DNA of 64,000 bases from Marinomonas sp. MED121 (lineage in GTDB: Bacteria > Pseudomonadota > Gammaproteobacteria > Pseudomonadales > Marinomonadaceae), in the NCBI RefSeq assembly GCF_000153025.1, contig NZ_CH672433.1, positions 169,456 to 233,455 of the forward strand. The letters run 5' to 3'. Position 1 is the stretch's first letter, and the number at the start of each line of letters is the position of its first letter. Below the pieces are notes generated by a model, which was not told the origin of the DNA, searched no databases, and was given only the letters and a program-made list of their open reading frames with translations. Both the position numbers and the translations under genes were made by a program. Shown here one piece after another: positions 9,168-18,147 of this stretch.

Positions 9168-9975
9168 CTGAATCTTGCTCCGAGTGTGGGGCTAATTTTG
9201 CGAGGTCTTTTAAGATCAATTCAATCTTATGCTCAATTGAGGCATCAATAAAAGCCCCTTTAGAATCCAAGACAAAACCACCTGGAAGCAAGGCATCATC
9301 TTTTTCAATTTTGATATTAATACGTTCGAAAACAGAAAATGTATTGATTAAGTCTGCGCTTTCAGAATGCAATCTAATTCTAAGAGGCTGTTCTAGTTCT
9401 TCCAATTCTCGACTTAAAAATGAAACTTGGGAGGAGAGCAAGGCTTCTGACACCTCAGTCAGTTGTGATGCGGTAATACTATGCACCATGGTTTCAATGC
9501 TTTGATATAAGATAGTTTCAACTTGATCTTTACAAGCTTTGATAGGATTTTGTAATTCTTGAGTAAGAAGTGTTAGCAATTTTTCAACTTCTTCAAGCTT
9601 CGCATGTGCTTCTTCAACAGATTGAGCAAAGCCTTTTTCAAACCCTTCTTTATAGCCTGTTTCTAAACCTTCTTTCTGACCAGCTTCAAAGCCTTCAGAT
9701 TGACCTTTATCAAGCCCTACCTGATGACCTTCTTCAAGCCCTTCAACATAGCCTTCATCATAAGCCGCCAGTTGAATTTCATCTAGCTGTGAAGCGGTCA
9801 GAGGCTCATAAACTAAAGACTCTTCATCTATTTCTTCAACTTCTACTGGCTCATTACTACGTATTAGTAATGAGTTACCTTTATCCTCTTTGGGCGCTAC
9901 GTCTTCAAGATGAGGCAGCTCCCAGCGCTCATAAGCGGTGAGCTTACGCTCGTTATTCTTTGCACTATCAGACAT
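9157..9975 (-). CDS. fliH: Flagellar assembly protein FliH with a long GxxxG repeat tract
   Basis: 272 residues. FliH dimerises, binds FliI and anchors it to the C-ring. The acidic N-terminal third is followed by a striking run in which glycine falls at every fourth position from residue 75 to 115 (eleven glycines, ten GxxxG steps). Then comes a helical stretch and the conserved C-terminal FliI-binding domain (about 150-265). GxxxG repeats of varying length are known in FliH and form a tight helix pair. The gene starts 3 bp after fliG ends and overlaps fliI by 11 bp. Confidence 0.93.
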   Translation of the reverse strand: MSDSAKNNERKLTAYERWELPHLEDVAPKEDKGNSLLIRSNEPVEVEEIDEESLVYEPLTASQLDEIQLAAYDEGYVEGLEEGHQVGLDKGQSEGFEAGQKEGLETGYKEGFEKGFAQSVEEAHAKLEEVEKLLTLLTQELQNPIKACKDQVETILYQSIETMVHSITASQLTEVSEALLSSQVSFLSRELEELEQPLRIRLHSESADLINTFSVFERINIKIEKDDALLPGGFVLDSKGAFIDASIEHKIELILKDLAKLAPHSEQDSDGV

Positions 9976-9978
9976 AGG

Positions 9979-10992
9979 TTAAACCATTTGTTCACCGCCA
10001 CCGCCCAACATAATCTCACCGGCATCGGCAAGACGTCTAGCAATAGCAAGAATTTCTTTTTGTGCAACTTCCACTTCACTAACACGCACAGGGCCTTTGG
10101 CTTCAAGATCATCTTTAAGCATATCAGCAGCACGCGAGGACATATTCTTGTAGATTTTTTCTTGCATATCTGGATCTGCGCCCTTTAAGGCTAGAATCAA
10201 GGTCTCAGACTCAACTTCACGTAAAATTGCCTGTATCCCTCGATCATCCACATCAATCAGATTATCAAAGACAAACATCATATCCTGAATAGTGTTCGCA
10301 AGATCTTCATCTACATCACGAATAGATTCCATCAAGTCAGCTTCAACTGAACTATCAATAAAGTTCATTATATTCGCTGCGGTTCTCACGCCACCAATAG
10401 ATGTTGACTGTGACCCCTGACTGCCAGAGAACTGGCGTTCGAGTATGGCATTTAATTCTTGTAATGCAGCGGGTTGAACCGTCTCCAAAGACGCTACACG
10501 CAATACAATGTCTAAACGAACGCGTTCATCAAAGTTTGCTAAAATATCAGCAGCTTGATCAGAATCTAAATAGGAAATAACAATTGCTTGAATCTGAGGG
10601 TGCTCATAACGGATAACATCTGCAACCGCCCTTGGCTCCATCCACTTAAGTGTATCAAGGCCTGTTGTATTGCCACCTAATAAAATACGATCAATTAAGC
10701 TACCCGCTTTCTCTTCACCCAGCGCTTCTTTAAGCATATTTCGAATATAGCCATCAGCACCTAAACCAAGACCGGTTTGATCGCCAACAAGCACAAGAAA
10801 ATCATCTAGCACCTTTTCAACTTGGTGCCTTTGAACATTAGCGAGTTGAGCCATAGACTGACCAATCCGCTGAACCTCTTTAGGGCCCATATGCTTCAAT
10901 ATTTGAGCTGCATCTGACTCACCTAAAGACATAAGTAAAACCGCGGCTTTTTGTAACGAACTTAAATCGTCATTCTGTTCCGTATCACTCAT
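9979..10992 (-). CDS. fliG: Flagellar motor switch protein FliG
   Basis: 337 residues, the standard length. FliG sits on the cytoplasmic face of the MS ring and provides the torque-generating surface that meets the MotA stator. The N-terminal FliF-binding domain begins LQKAAVLLMSLGESDAAQIL, the middle domain holds the EHPQ motif (RYEHPQIQAIVI), and the C-terminal domain carries the conserved charged ridge region ending IMLGGGGE. Its ATG follows the fliF stop with no gap (TAAATG), giving tight coupling that matches the 1:1-like assembly of the two proteins. Confidence 0.97.
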   Translation of the reverse strand: MSDTEQNDDLSSLQKAAVLLMSLGESDAAQILKHMGPKEVQRIGQSMAQLANVQRHQVEKVLDDFLVLVGDQTGLGLGADGYIRNMLKEALGEEKAGSLIDRILLGGNTTGLDTLKWMEPRAVADVIRYEHPQIQAIVISYLDSDQAADILANFDERVRLDIVLRVASLETVQPAALQELNAILERQFSGSQGSQSTSIGGVRTAANIMNFIDSSVEADLMESIRDVDEDLANTIQDMMFVFDNLIDVDDRGIQAILREVESETLILALKGADPDMQEKIYKNMSSRAADMLKDDLEAKGPVRVSEVEVAQKEILAIARRLADAGEIMLGGGGEQMV

Positions 10993-12648
10993 TTAGCCAT
11001 CCATTACCCACTGCTTAACTACCTGTGCAACTCGTTCTGGCTCTTCCGCTATTAAGCCTCGAATTGCATTAAGCTGTCTTTCAATTTTCTCTGGTGAACC
11101 AGGTACCATAATATCTTCAGCACTAACAAGAGAAACCTGATCATCAGATATTTCATCAGTTTCATCCGCAAAGATCGAAGCCTCTGCATCTTCTGCCACG
11201 GCAATTTTATTCTGTTCGCCCAAGGTTTTAAGAATAGGTCGTACCACAACCATCAATAGAATAAGGACGAAAAAACCAACCAAGGTAGGCTGAATTAAAC
11301 TTAGGAACCACTCTTGTTGATAAAATGGAAGTTCTTCTGGGGTAGGGAGAGGCTCAGGCACAGCAAAAGGTGAGTTGATAACACTAACACTATCACCCCG
11401 AGCAGAGTCGTATCCCACAGCATCTCTAACCAATAAAGTTAAACGACTTAGCTCATCATCACTCCAAGGTGTTCTAACAAGTTCAGATGTCTCAGGATCA
11501 ATACTCACCAAATCATCAACAACTACCGCAACCGATAAACGTCGAATGGTACCTTGCTGCCTTCTGGTGTAACTAATACTTCGATCTAGCTCAAAGTTTC
11601 TGGTCGTTTCTTGACGAGATTCACCATTAGTGCCCGATGCAGCCCCTGCACTATTGGCCACCTCAGGTGCAGTAATCGCGCCAGGCGGTTGGTTCGTCAA
11701 TGAACCAGGTATGCCAGAATTCGTTGTGCCATTTCGACTTTCGTTTAAGGTTTGCTCACTACGTAAAGCCAAAAGGTCAGGGTTATACTGTTCATCCGTT
11801 TGTTCAACAGAAGTAAAATCAACATCTGTTGAAACTTCCGCTTTAAACCTGTCAGCCCCAACAACTGGCCCTAAAATACTATTTACTCGACTAAGAAGTA
11901 CATCTTCTACTTTTCGAGTGTAATCAAATTGCTTACCTGCAACCGAAAGCTCAGAGCTTGTTTCTTTTTCGCTTAATAAGGTGCCTCTTTGATCAACGAC
12001 TGTAACGCTTTTAGCACTCAACTGAGAAATACTAGAAGAAACAAGATTTACAATCGCATCAACTTGGCTTCTATCAAGTCGTCTTCCAGGGTACATCTCA
12101 AGAAAAACAGAAGCAGAAGGTTTGCGGGTATCTCTAACAAAAACGGATTCTTTAGGAATGGCTAGATGCACTCTAGCAGATTTGATGCTTTGTAAACTTG
12201 AAATAGTACGGCTTAATTCGCCCTCTAAGCCTCTTCGGTATCGCGTTCCCTCAACAAACTGCGAGGTGCCAAGACCTTGCTCTTGGTCCATTATTTCCAT
12301 GCCAACTATTGTGTCATTAACAATACCTGAACCAGCAAGTTTTAATCGAGCTTGATGGTATTGATCAGCTTCAACTAGCAAAGCGCCAGTATTTTCATCA
12401 AGTTTAAAAGGGATATTATTGATGCTTAAAACTTCAACAATTTGATCCGCATTATAATCGGTAATACTACTCAGGACAGGCTTATATTCAGGGCCATCTG
12501 TCCATAAGATCGCAGCCAACCCAATTGCTATAGATGCAGCCAAACCGACCATCAAGGCTAACTGTCTAATTACAGTCAGTTTATTGAAGCCAGTTAATAA
12601 CTCTACATAGAGTTTTTGATCAGATTGCTGTACTGGAACATTATCCAT
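10993..12648 (-). CDS. fliF: Flagellar MS-ring protein FliF
   Basis: 551 residues, normal for FliF. It forms the MS ring in the inner membrane, the base on which the rotor and export gate assemble. The first membrane helix lies at about 28-48, two ring-building motifs of the YscJ/FliF type fill the large periplasmic part (for example EGELSRTISSLQSIKSARVH), the second membrane helix is near 445-470, and the cytoplasmic C-terminal tail (EPERVAQVVKQWVMDG) is the FliG-binding segment. The gene follows fliE by 30 bp and abuts fliG. Confidence 0.97.
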   Translation of the reverse strand: MDNVPVQQSDQKLYVELLTGFNKLTVIRQLALMVGLAASIAIGLAAILWTDGPEYKPVLSSITDYNADQIVEVLSINNIPFKLDENTGALLVEADQYHQARLKLAGSGIVNDTIVGMEIMDQEQGLGTSQFVEGTRYRRGLEGELSRTISSLQSIKSARVHLAIPKESVFVRDTRKPSASVFLEMYPGRRLDRSQVDAIVNLVSSSISQLSAKSVTVVDQRGTLLSEKETSSELSVAGKQFDYTRKVEDVLLSRVNSILGPVVGADRFKAEVSTDVDFTSVEQTDEQYNPDLLALRSEQTLNESRNGTTNSGIPGSLTNQPPGAITAPEVANSAGAASGTNGESRQETTRNFELDRSISYTRRQQGTIRRLSVAVVVDDLVSIDPETSELVRTPWSDDELSRLTLLVRDAVGYDSARGDSVSVINSPFAVPEPLPTPEELPFYQQEWFLSLIQPTLVGFFVLILLMVVVRPILKTLGEQNKIAVAEDAEASIFADETDEISDDQVSLVSAEDIMVPGSPEKIERQLNAIRGLIAEEPERVAQVVKQWVMDG

Positions 12649-12678
12649 TTAGGATCGCCAAAATTTTATACATCTCAC

Positions 12679-13038
12679 CTAAATCGGCATATTCATAATT
12701 TTTTCATATGCATCAACAAGTTTGTTTCTTACCTGAGTCATTGCCTCAAAAGAGACACTAGACTTTTGCAAACCTATCATAACTTGAGGTAAATCAACAT
12801 TTTCATCACCTCTTTCGTAAGCCTGTGCCAAGCTTTTAGCTTCTTGTTGCAAGCTATTCACATTATCAACAGCATCTTTCAACATCTGAGCAAAGTCAGC
12901 ACGTTCAATATCGCCACTCTCCTCTACTTTTTGGGCATCAGAAAGTGAAGGTGTATTGACACCTGGCTGTTGAACCTGTGATTTCATATCTCTCATTTGA
13001 GATAAGACTTGATTAATATCTGGTCTATTACTGACCAT
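12679..13038 (-). CDS. fliE: Flagellar hook-basal body protein FliE
   Basis: 119 residues, small and helical, with the conserved C-terminal half (SFEAMTQVRNKLVDAYEKIMNMPI) that defines FliE. The protein joins the MS ring to the proximal rod. The ATG at 13038 is chosen because AGG lies 8 nt upstream; upstream in-frame GTG and ATG codons (13047, 13044) overlap or crowd that site. The gene is preceded by a 68-bp spacer after fleR containing a 7-bp inverted repeat (CTTAGCA/TGCTAAG, about 13071-13087). No sigma-54 motif was found in the spacer, so expression may come from the upstream genes. Confidence 0.93.
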   Translation of the reverse strand: MVSNRPDINQVLSQMRDMKSQVQQPGVNTPSLSDAQKVEESGDIERADFAQMLKDAVDNVNSLQQEAKSLAQAYERGDENVDLPQVMIGLQKSSVSFEAMTQVRNKLVDAYEKIMNMPI

Positions 13039-13106
13039 TTTCATCACCTACGAATTCGTTATTCAATCTAGCTTAGCATAATGCTAAGAAAAACAAGATA
13101 GATAAA

Positions 13107-14453
13107 TCAATCAACTTCCAAACCGCACTCACGCATTTTGGCAATTTTATAACGTAGCGTTCTTGGACTAATGCCTAATTTTTCAGCCACATCTTTACGC
13201 TTTCCATTAGCATCAATTAAAGCTTGCGCAATTATTCTGAACTCATGCTGTTGCACACCTTGCCCTAAAATTGAAGCAGCATTATCGCTCTCTTCCTCTT
13301 CTTCATTCGGCTCAACAACTGCAGACATCATATCGAAAGCGATATGAGAATCCTGTATTACACCATTAGGGCTTAATATAAGCGCTCTTTGAATAACATT
13401 CTCAAGCTCTCGAATATTACCTGGCCAAGGATGAGATTCTAACTGACTTTGCGCCGAAGGCGTTAATGATGTACCTGTCAAACGCATTTTTTGCGTATAT
13501 TTTGCCAGCAAACTCTGAGCTATTGGGATAATATCCCCTTTTCGCTCCCTAATAGGTAACCACCTAAGAGGAAAAACATTCAAACGATAATATAAATCTT
13601 CTCTAAAACCACCACTTCTCACGTAATCCGCAAGATCTCGGTTAGTCGTAGCAATAATACGAACATCCAAAGCAATAGGCTTTTTACCGCCAAGCCTTTC
13701 GACCTCTTGCTCCTGTATCACTCGTAAGAGTTTTGCTTGAAGCCCGACATCCATTTCTGAAATTTCATCAAGCAATAAAGTACCACCATTTGCTTGCTCA
13801 AACTTACCCGCTTGAGAAGAAACAGCGCCAGTATAGGCCCCTTTCTCATAACCAAACAAAATCGCTTCCAGCATATTTTCAGGAATAGCAGCACAGTTAA
13901 TTGCAACAAAAGGAGCCTGGCTTCGCTCCGAATGTTGGTGGATATAAGTCGCTAAAACTTCTTTCCCGGTTCCACTTTCACCACTAATAAGTACAGTTGA
14001 GTCTGTGACAGCAACACGTTTAGCTAACTCCAACAACTCCAAGCTAGCTTTATCTTTGACAACAGGCCCTTGGCCTACCTGCTCAGGGTTATGACGAGCA
14101 TGCTTTGCTATCGTCGTAAGGAGCTCATCAGCTTGGAAAGGTTTTAATAGATAATCAACTGCACCTTCTCGCATCGCTTCAACAGCATGAGCAATATCCC
14201 CAAAGGCAGTCATCAACATAATGGGAAGATCTGGATATTTTTCGATAACATGTGACAAAAGACCATAGCCATCCATGCCAGGTAAATTAACATCAGAGAC
14301 AACCATATCAAATGCTTGTTCTCTCAGTGCTAGCACAGCATCTTCAGCGCTATAAGCTAATACACAATGATAATTTGCAAGCATTAGGGTATCTTCGAGG
14401 GCCTCTGCAAGCTCTTTGTCATCTTCTACTATCAATAAACTCACTTCAGACAT
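13107..14453 (-). CDS. fleR: Sigma-54-dependent flagellar response regulator FleR/FlrC
   Basis: 448 residues with a receiver (phospho-acceptor D54 in VVSDVNLPG), an AAA+ sigma-54 activation domain (Walker A GESGTGKE at 158-165) and a C-terminal Fis-type helix-turn-helix (RKDVAEKLGISPRTLRYKI). In Pseudomonas and Vibrio, FleR/FlrC phosphorylated by FleS/FlrB turns on class III basal-body and hook genes. The sigma-54 contact loop reads GAYTGA (205-210) instead of the usual GAFTGA; Tyr at this place is an accepted variant. The gene begins 1 bp after fleS. Confidence 0.94.
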   Translation of the reverse strand: MSEVSLLIVEDDKELAEALEDTLMLANYHCVLAYSAEDAVLALREQAFDMVVSDVNLPGMDGYGLLSHVIEKYPDLPIMLMTAFGDIAHAVEAMREGAVDYLLKPFQADELLTTIAKHARHNPEQVGQGPVVKDKASLELLELAKRVAVTDSTVLISGESGTGKEVLATYIHQHSERSQAPFVAINCAAIPENMLEAILFGYEKGAYTGAVSSQAGKFEQANGGTLLLDEISEMDVGLQAKLLRVIQEQEVERLGGKKPIALDVRIIATTNRDLADYVRSGGFREDLYYRLNVFPLRWLPIRERKGDIIPIAQSLLAKYTQKMRLTGTSLTPSAQSQLESHPWPGNIRELENVIQRALILSPNGVIQDSHIAFDMMSAVVEPNEEEEESDNAASILGQGVQQHEFRIIAQALIDANGKRKDVAEKLGISPRTLRYKIAKMRECGLEVD

Positions 14454-14454
14454 A

Positions 14455-15606
14455 CTAACCCTTAATTATTGGTATAAGTACTTGTGCTCTAGTACCATAA
14501 TTTTTCACACTATTTATCTCTAAAAGCCCATGATGAGCTCTCGCTACAGCCTTCACAACCATCAAGCCTAAACCTGTTCCATGCTGCTTAGTGGTAACAA
14601 AACCTTCATGCACTTTCTCTAATTCATCATTAGTCATTCCTGGACCAAAATCAACATAGGTAATACTCACATGGTCATTTTCAAGAGCCACCTCTAATTT
14701 TATCCTTGGATTCTTATCCTGAGCATCAATACCATTATTTAATAAATTTAATAAAGCACCAATTAATGTGTCTTTATTACATTGAATCAATACATCTTTA
14801 TCTAATAGGTTTTCTGCTTCAAATTCAGTTATTTTTTGTTCGCATATATCCTGAGACAAACTTGAAAGCTCAATAAAGAAATCCTGAGCGCTCACTTTCT
14901 GATCAAGCCTTATATCGCTTTTAGAAAATATAAGCATATCGCGGATTTGACGTTCAATATTTTCCAGACGTCCCATCAATTTATCTGCAAACTTTTGCCT
15001 CATAGGCTGAGAAAGGTCTTGATTTTGAAGGTGCCCTGCGTACAAGGTAGCACTTGCTAGAGGCGTTCTAATTTGATGGGCTAGTGCAGCAACCATTTTC
15101 CCCATATTAGAGAGCCTTTCATGGTGAGAAAGCTGTTGCTGAAGTTTAAATGTCTCGGTAAGGTCAATTAAAATAATCAGTTGACCTGGCACGTTGCCAA
15201 GTGATGAGGTTTCCACCCTTACTCTTCGTCCGGACACCATGGTCACCTCATGACCATCATCTTTTTGCGGCGCAAAACTTTGTGGAACGATTTTTCCCCA
15301 AGCATGGCCAACCAGCTCAACATCAAAAAGTTTAATCGCAACTTTATTAGCCATAATGACCAAGCCATTGGAGTTAAGCATTAAGACACCAACAGGCATA
15401 GATTGAAACAGTTGCTGAAACTGCGCCAGCAACATCTCATTTTTACGAACTTCGTCTTGCTTTTCTTGTTCTGACTGAGCGAGCTTCTGCGCAAGCTCTG
15501 CAACTTGATTTTGTAATTCGTGGTAGGAGTTAGTTAAAATTTGAGACGTTTGCGAAAATTCTTCAAATGCCGCTTTTAACGCTCTAATTTCTTCATCCTT
15601 TGTCAC
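14455..15606 (-). CDS. fleS: Flagellar sensor histidine kinase FleS/FlrB
   Basis: 383 residues, no membrane segment, as in soluble FleS. A coiled N-terminus leads to a PAS domain (about 62-150), then a HisKA domain with phospho-acceptor H177 (ALAHQIRTPLAS) and a HATPase domain with LLNNGIDA, DFGPGM and GTGLGL boxes. It phosphorylates FleR, encoded just downstream. The start is GTG at 15606, whose G is the last base of the preceding stop (TAGTG), so translation is coupled to the FleQ-like gene. Confidence 0.93.
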   Translation of the reverse strand: MTKDEEIRALKAAFEEFSQTSQILTNSYHELQNQVAELAQKLAQSEQEKQDEVRKNEMLLAQFQQLFQSMPVGVLMLNSNGLVIMANKVAIKLFDVELVGHAWGKIVPQSFAPQKDDGHEVTMVSGRRVRVETSSLGNVPGQLIILIDLTETFKLQQQLSHHERLSNMGKMVAALAHQIRTPLASATLYAGHLQNQDLSQPMRQKFADKLMGRLENIERQIRDMLIFSKSDIRLDQKVSAQDFFIELSSLSQDICEQKITEFEAENLLDKDVLIQCNKDTLIGALLNLLNNGIDAQDKNPRIKLEVALENDHVSITYVDFGPGMTNDELEKVHEGFVTTKQHGTGLGLMVVKAVARAHHGLLEINSVKNYGTRAQVLIPIIKG

Positions 15607-16076
15607 TAAAACTCCGATTTATCTATTTTATAACGACGCATTTTTTCTATTAATGTTGTGCGTTGAATCTGTAAACTCGCTGCAGCTTTTGAAACAACAC
15701 CACGTGAAGAAACGAGAGCTTGTCTAATTAACAAGGATTCTAAATGTCTTACATGCAGATTCAAATCTAATGCATGACGTTTAGGCAACTTTCTTGATTC
15801 ATTGATTTGTTTCAAGATTTTTTGTAGCTCATCCTGTTTCCAAGGCAAAGGACTATACCAATAAAGACTAGCCTCATATAGGTTAAATGATTGATTTAAT
15901 GAAATAATTGGAACATCCACCTGATTGGTAAACGGATTGGCTAATTCCCCGACAACAATAAAGACTGGCGTACGTGTAGCAAATTCAGGCTCATCAATCT
16001 CAATGCCTAAATAATTTAAAATCGCACTTACTTGTAGCCCCTCTTCAAGGGTTAAGCCATACAACCAACAGTTCAA
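15606..16076 (-). CDS. Short FleQ-like protein lacking the AAA+ domain
   Basis: 156 residues in the place where fleQ normally stands, directly before fleSR. The C-terminus (VRHLESLLIRQAL...GVVSKAAASLQIQRTTLIEKM) closely follows the Fis-type DNA-binding end of FleQ as I remember it. The N-terminal part (SAILNYLGIEIDE, then VFIVVGE) resembles the FleQ receiver-like domain. The whole central AAA+ ATPase of about 240 residues, with the Walker boxes, GAFTGA loop and c-di-GMP site, is missing, with no frameshift or stop. It could bind DNA but could not activate sigma-54. The start is TTG with AAGGAG 5 nt upstream, and no ATG fits. A full FleQ may exist elsewhere in the genome. Confidence 0.72.
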   Translation of the reverse strand: MNCWLYGLTLEEGLQVSAILNYLGIEIDEPEFATRTPVFIVVGELANPFTNQVDVPIISLNQSFNLYEASLYWYSPLPWKQDELQKILKQINESRKLPKRHALDLNLHVRHLESLLIRQALVSSRGVVSKAAASLQIQRTTLIEKMRRYKIDKSEF

Positions 16077-16095
16077 ATCAACTCCTTAGGAAAGC

Positions 16096-17778
16096 CTATT
16101 GCCCCTCTATTACATCGAAAAAATCATCTGCTGGCAAAGGCTTATAAAAGTAATAACCCTGTATAAAGTCAACATTTGATTGATTAATTAAGTTTAGCTG
16201 CTCTTCATCTTCAACACCTTCCACCACAACTTCAAGCTTTAAATCATGGGCTAGATTAACAACATGCTTAAAAACACTCCGCGACCTTTCATCATGCACT
16301 AAATTATCAACAAACATTTTATCTATTTTTAGCTGATCCAGAGGCAACTCTAATAAATATGAAAGGGAAGAGAAGCCTGTACCAAAGTCATCAAGAGAGA
16401 TTTTTAACCCAGTTTCCTGCATCGCGTTGAGCACATTTCGAGTGCCAGTTTCATCTTCGACAAGTGCAGACTCAGTTAATTCAACTTTCAGCATAGATGT
16501 CTTTAAATTATGCTTTTCTAATAAAGAAGCAATATAACCAACCAATTCAGGCTGGGCAACATGCTGAGCAGAGACATTTACGCTAATAGGAAAGCACCAC
16601 TCCCCTTCATAACTATTTTGCCAGAGCTCAATTTGATGAGTCGCTTTACGTATAACACTTTTGCCAAGCTCAACAATCATGCCGCTTTCTTCAGCAATTG
16701 GAATAAAATGAAAAGGAGAAATCATTCCTTTTTCAGGATGCACCCAGCGTACTAAAGCTTCAGCAGCACATACCTTTCCTGTTTTAGCGTGCACTTGTGG
16801 TTGATAATGAAGAATAAGCTCATCATTCAAAATGGCTTTACGCAAATCCGCTTCAAGTTTTAATTTATCAACAACAGACGACGCCATAGCATCATCATAA
16901 AAAGATAACGGCATAAACTGATTTGCTTGCAACCTAGCGACATTGACGTGATGCAATGCTGCTGACAAACCCTTATCAAAGCTTTTCTCAATACTGACAC
17001 CAACTTTAAGCTCTTCAATAACGCTTACACTATTAATCTCCACACCTATTTTTGTGTGATTAATCAGATCCTGTAAACGATTAACTAAAGCATCCAAAGA
17101 CTCATATTCACAAGCAAGAAATACAAAGCGCCCAGGAGAAATCACATACAATTCACCTAAGTCAGCAAACTCAGCCTGGATACGCTCTAACTGCGTTTTT
17201 AAATAAAGATCAGCACTGGCTTTACCCAAACTAGAAGTAAGTACAGAGTATTTCTCAAAAAATATTTCAACTAAACCTAACTCTTTTGAATCTAGTTTAG
17301 TTTCGAGTTCATTTTTAAAGCTGTCTTGCAGTAAATACGCTTCGTTAAACAAGCCTGTTGAGGCATCTTTAAACGTCAAAGCGTTAATCTGATCTAAAGA
17401 ACGAGAACGCTTTTCTAACGCTGATTTCACCCTAGCTTTTAAGATTATTGGGTTAAAAGGCTTAGGTAGATAGTCTTCAGCCCCTAAGGCAATACCTTGA
17501 GCAATTTTCTCTAGGTCATCCGCTGCCGAAATCATGATCACAGGTAAATGTCGGAACTCATCCTTTAACTTCATGTGCTCAAGAACCTCAAAACCATCCA
17601 TAATAGGCATCATGAGATCTAACAAAATCAAGTCATATTGTTTTTTCGACATCATTTCCAGCGCAATTTGGCCATTCTCAGCTTCATCACACTCTTTATA
17701 ACCGTCTCTCTTTAAACGCCGTTTTAAGGTATATCGGTTATCTTCATAATCATCAACAATAAGAATTTTTACAGACAT
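16096..17778 (-). CDS. Response regulator with degenerate GGDEF and intact EAL domain (c-di-GMP phosphodiesterase)
   Basis: 560 residues. The receiver (1-125) has D54 in LILLDLMMP. The middle domain (about 140-290) has a GGDEF fold but SPGRF at the active-site position, so no cyclase activity is expected. The EAL domain (about 310-555) keeps the catalytic set: EALVRW, ELTES, DDFGTG, LKIDK and VEGVE. It should hydrolyse c-di-GMP in a phosphorylation-dependent way. It starts 7 bp after the lone receiver gene and ends 19 bp before the FleQ-like gene, so second-messenger control is joined to flagellar control in one transcript. Confidence 0.88.
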   Translation of the reverse strand: MSVKILIVDDYEDNRYTLKRRLKRDGYKECDEAENGQIALEMMSKKQYDLILLDLMMPIMDGFEVLEHMKLKDEFRHLPVIMISAADDLEKIAQGIALGAEDYLPKPFNPIILKARVKSALEKRSRSLDQINALTFKDASTGLFNEAYLLQDSFKNELETKLDSKELGLVEIFFEKYSVLTSSLGKASADLYLKTQLERIQAEFADLGELYVISPGRFVFLACEYESLDALVNRLQDLINHTKIGVEINSVSVIEELKVGVSIEKSFDKGLSAALHHVNVARLQANQFMPLSFYDDAMASSVVDKLKLEADLRKAILNDELILHYQPQVHAKTGKVCAAEALVRWVHPEKGMISPFHFIPIAEESGMIVELGKSVIRKATHQIELWQNSYEGEWCFPISVNVSAQHVAQPELVGYIASLLEKHNLKTSMLKVELTESALVEDETGTRNVLNAMQETGLKISLDDFGTGFSSLSYLLELPLDQLKIDKMFVDNLVHDERSRSVFKHVVNLAHDLKLEVVVEGVEDEEQLNLINQSNVDFIQGYYFYKPLPADDFFDVIEGQ

Positions 17779-17785
17779 AAGGCAC

Positions 17786-18145
17786 CTAAATTAAGCTTTC
17801 AATTTTTTGAACAAGACGTTTAAGATCAACAGGCTTAGTATCAAAATCATTAGCGCCAGCTGCAACAGCTTCATCCATATACGAATCCATTGCGTGAGCA
17901 GAAAGTACAATAATCGGCACTTCCACACCATTCGCACGAATTTGAACTATCGCCTCAAAACCACTTATCCCAGGCAAACTCAAGTCCATAAGAATAAGAT
18001 CTGGCTTTATCGAAGACGCTTGCTCAACCCCTTCTTCACCCGTGTACGCAATGTGCATTTGATAACCTTTACGCTCTAATCTTCTCTTAAGCATATAAAC
18101 ATTATCTTCATTATCTTCTACATAGAGTATTTGCTGCTCTGACAT
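17786..18145 (-). CDS. Single-domain response regulator
   Basis: 119 residues, receiver domain only, with the acidic pair E10-D11, phospho-acceptor D54 (LILMDLSLPG) and conserved Thr/Ser-Lys positions (VLSAHA; DTKPVD). No output domain. It resembles DivK-type and CheY-like relay receivers that follow hybrid kinases. It lies 2 bp after the hybrid kinase gene and 7 bp before the receiver-EAL gene. A shuttle in a phosphorelay between the two is the likely role, but no Hpt protein is encoded nearby. Confidence 0.86.
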   Translation of the reverse strand: MSEQQILYVEDNEDNVYMLKRRLERKGYQMHIAYTGEEGVEQASSIKPDLILMDLSLPGISGFEAIVQIRANGVEVPIIVLSAHAMDSYMDEAVAAGANDFDTKPVDLKRLVQKIESLI

Positions 18146-18147
18146 CC

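Noticed and set aside
9116..9941. Plus-strand frames of 129 and 123 codons opposite fliH
   Set aside because: The opposite strand encodes FliH with its clear repeat and conserved C-terminal domain; no ribosome sites or family motifs on the plus strand.
13071..13087. Palindrome CTTAGCATAATGCTAAG between fleR and fliE as a terminator
   Set aside because: No T run follows it on the minus strand (the T run precedes it), so it is not a terminator for fleR; it may be a regulator site but nothing supports that.
15606..16076. Frameshifted or broken full-length fleQ
   Set aside because: There is no remnant of the AAA+ domain in any frame between the two ends, and the REC-EAL gene begins 19 bp upstream, so it is a clean short gene and not a frameshift.
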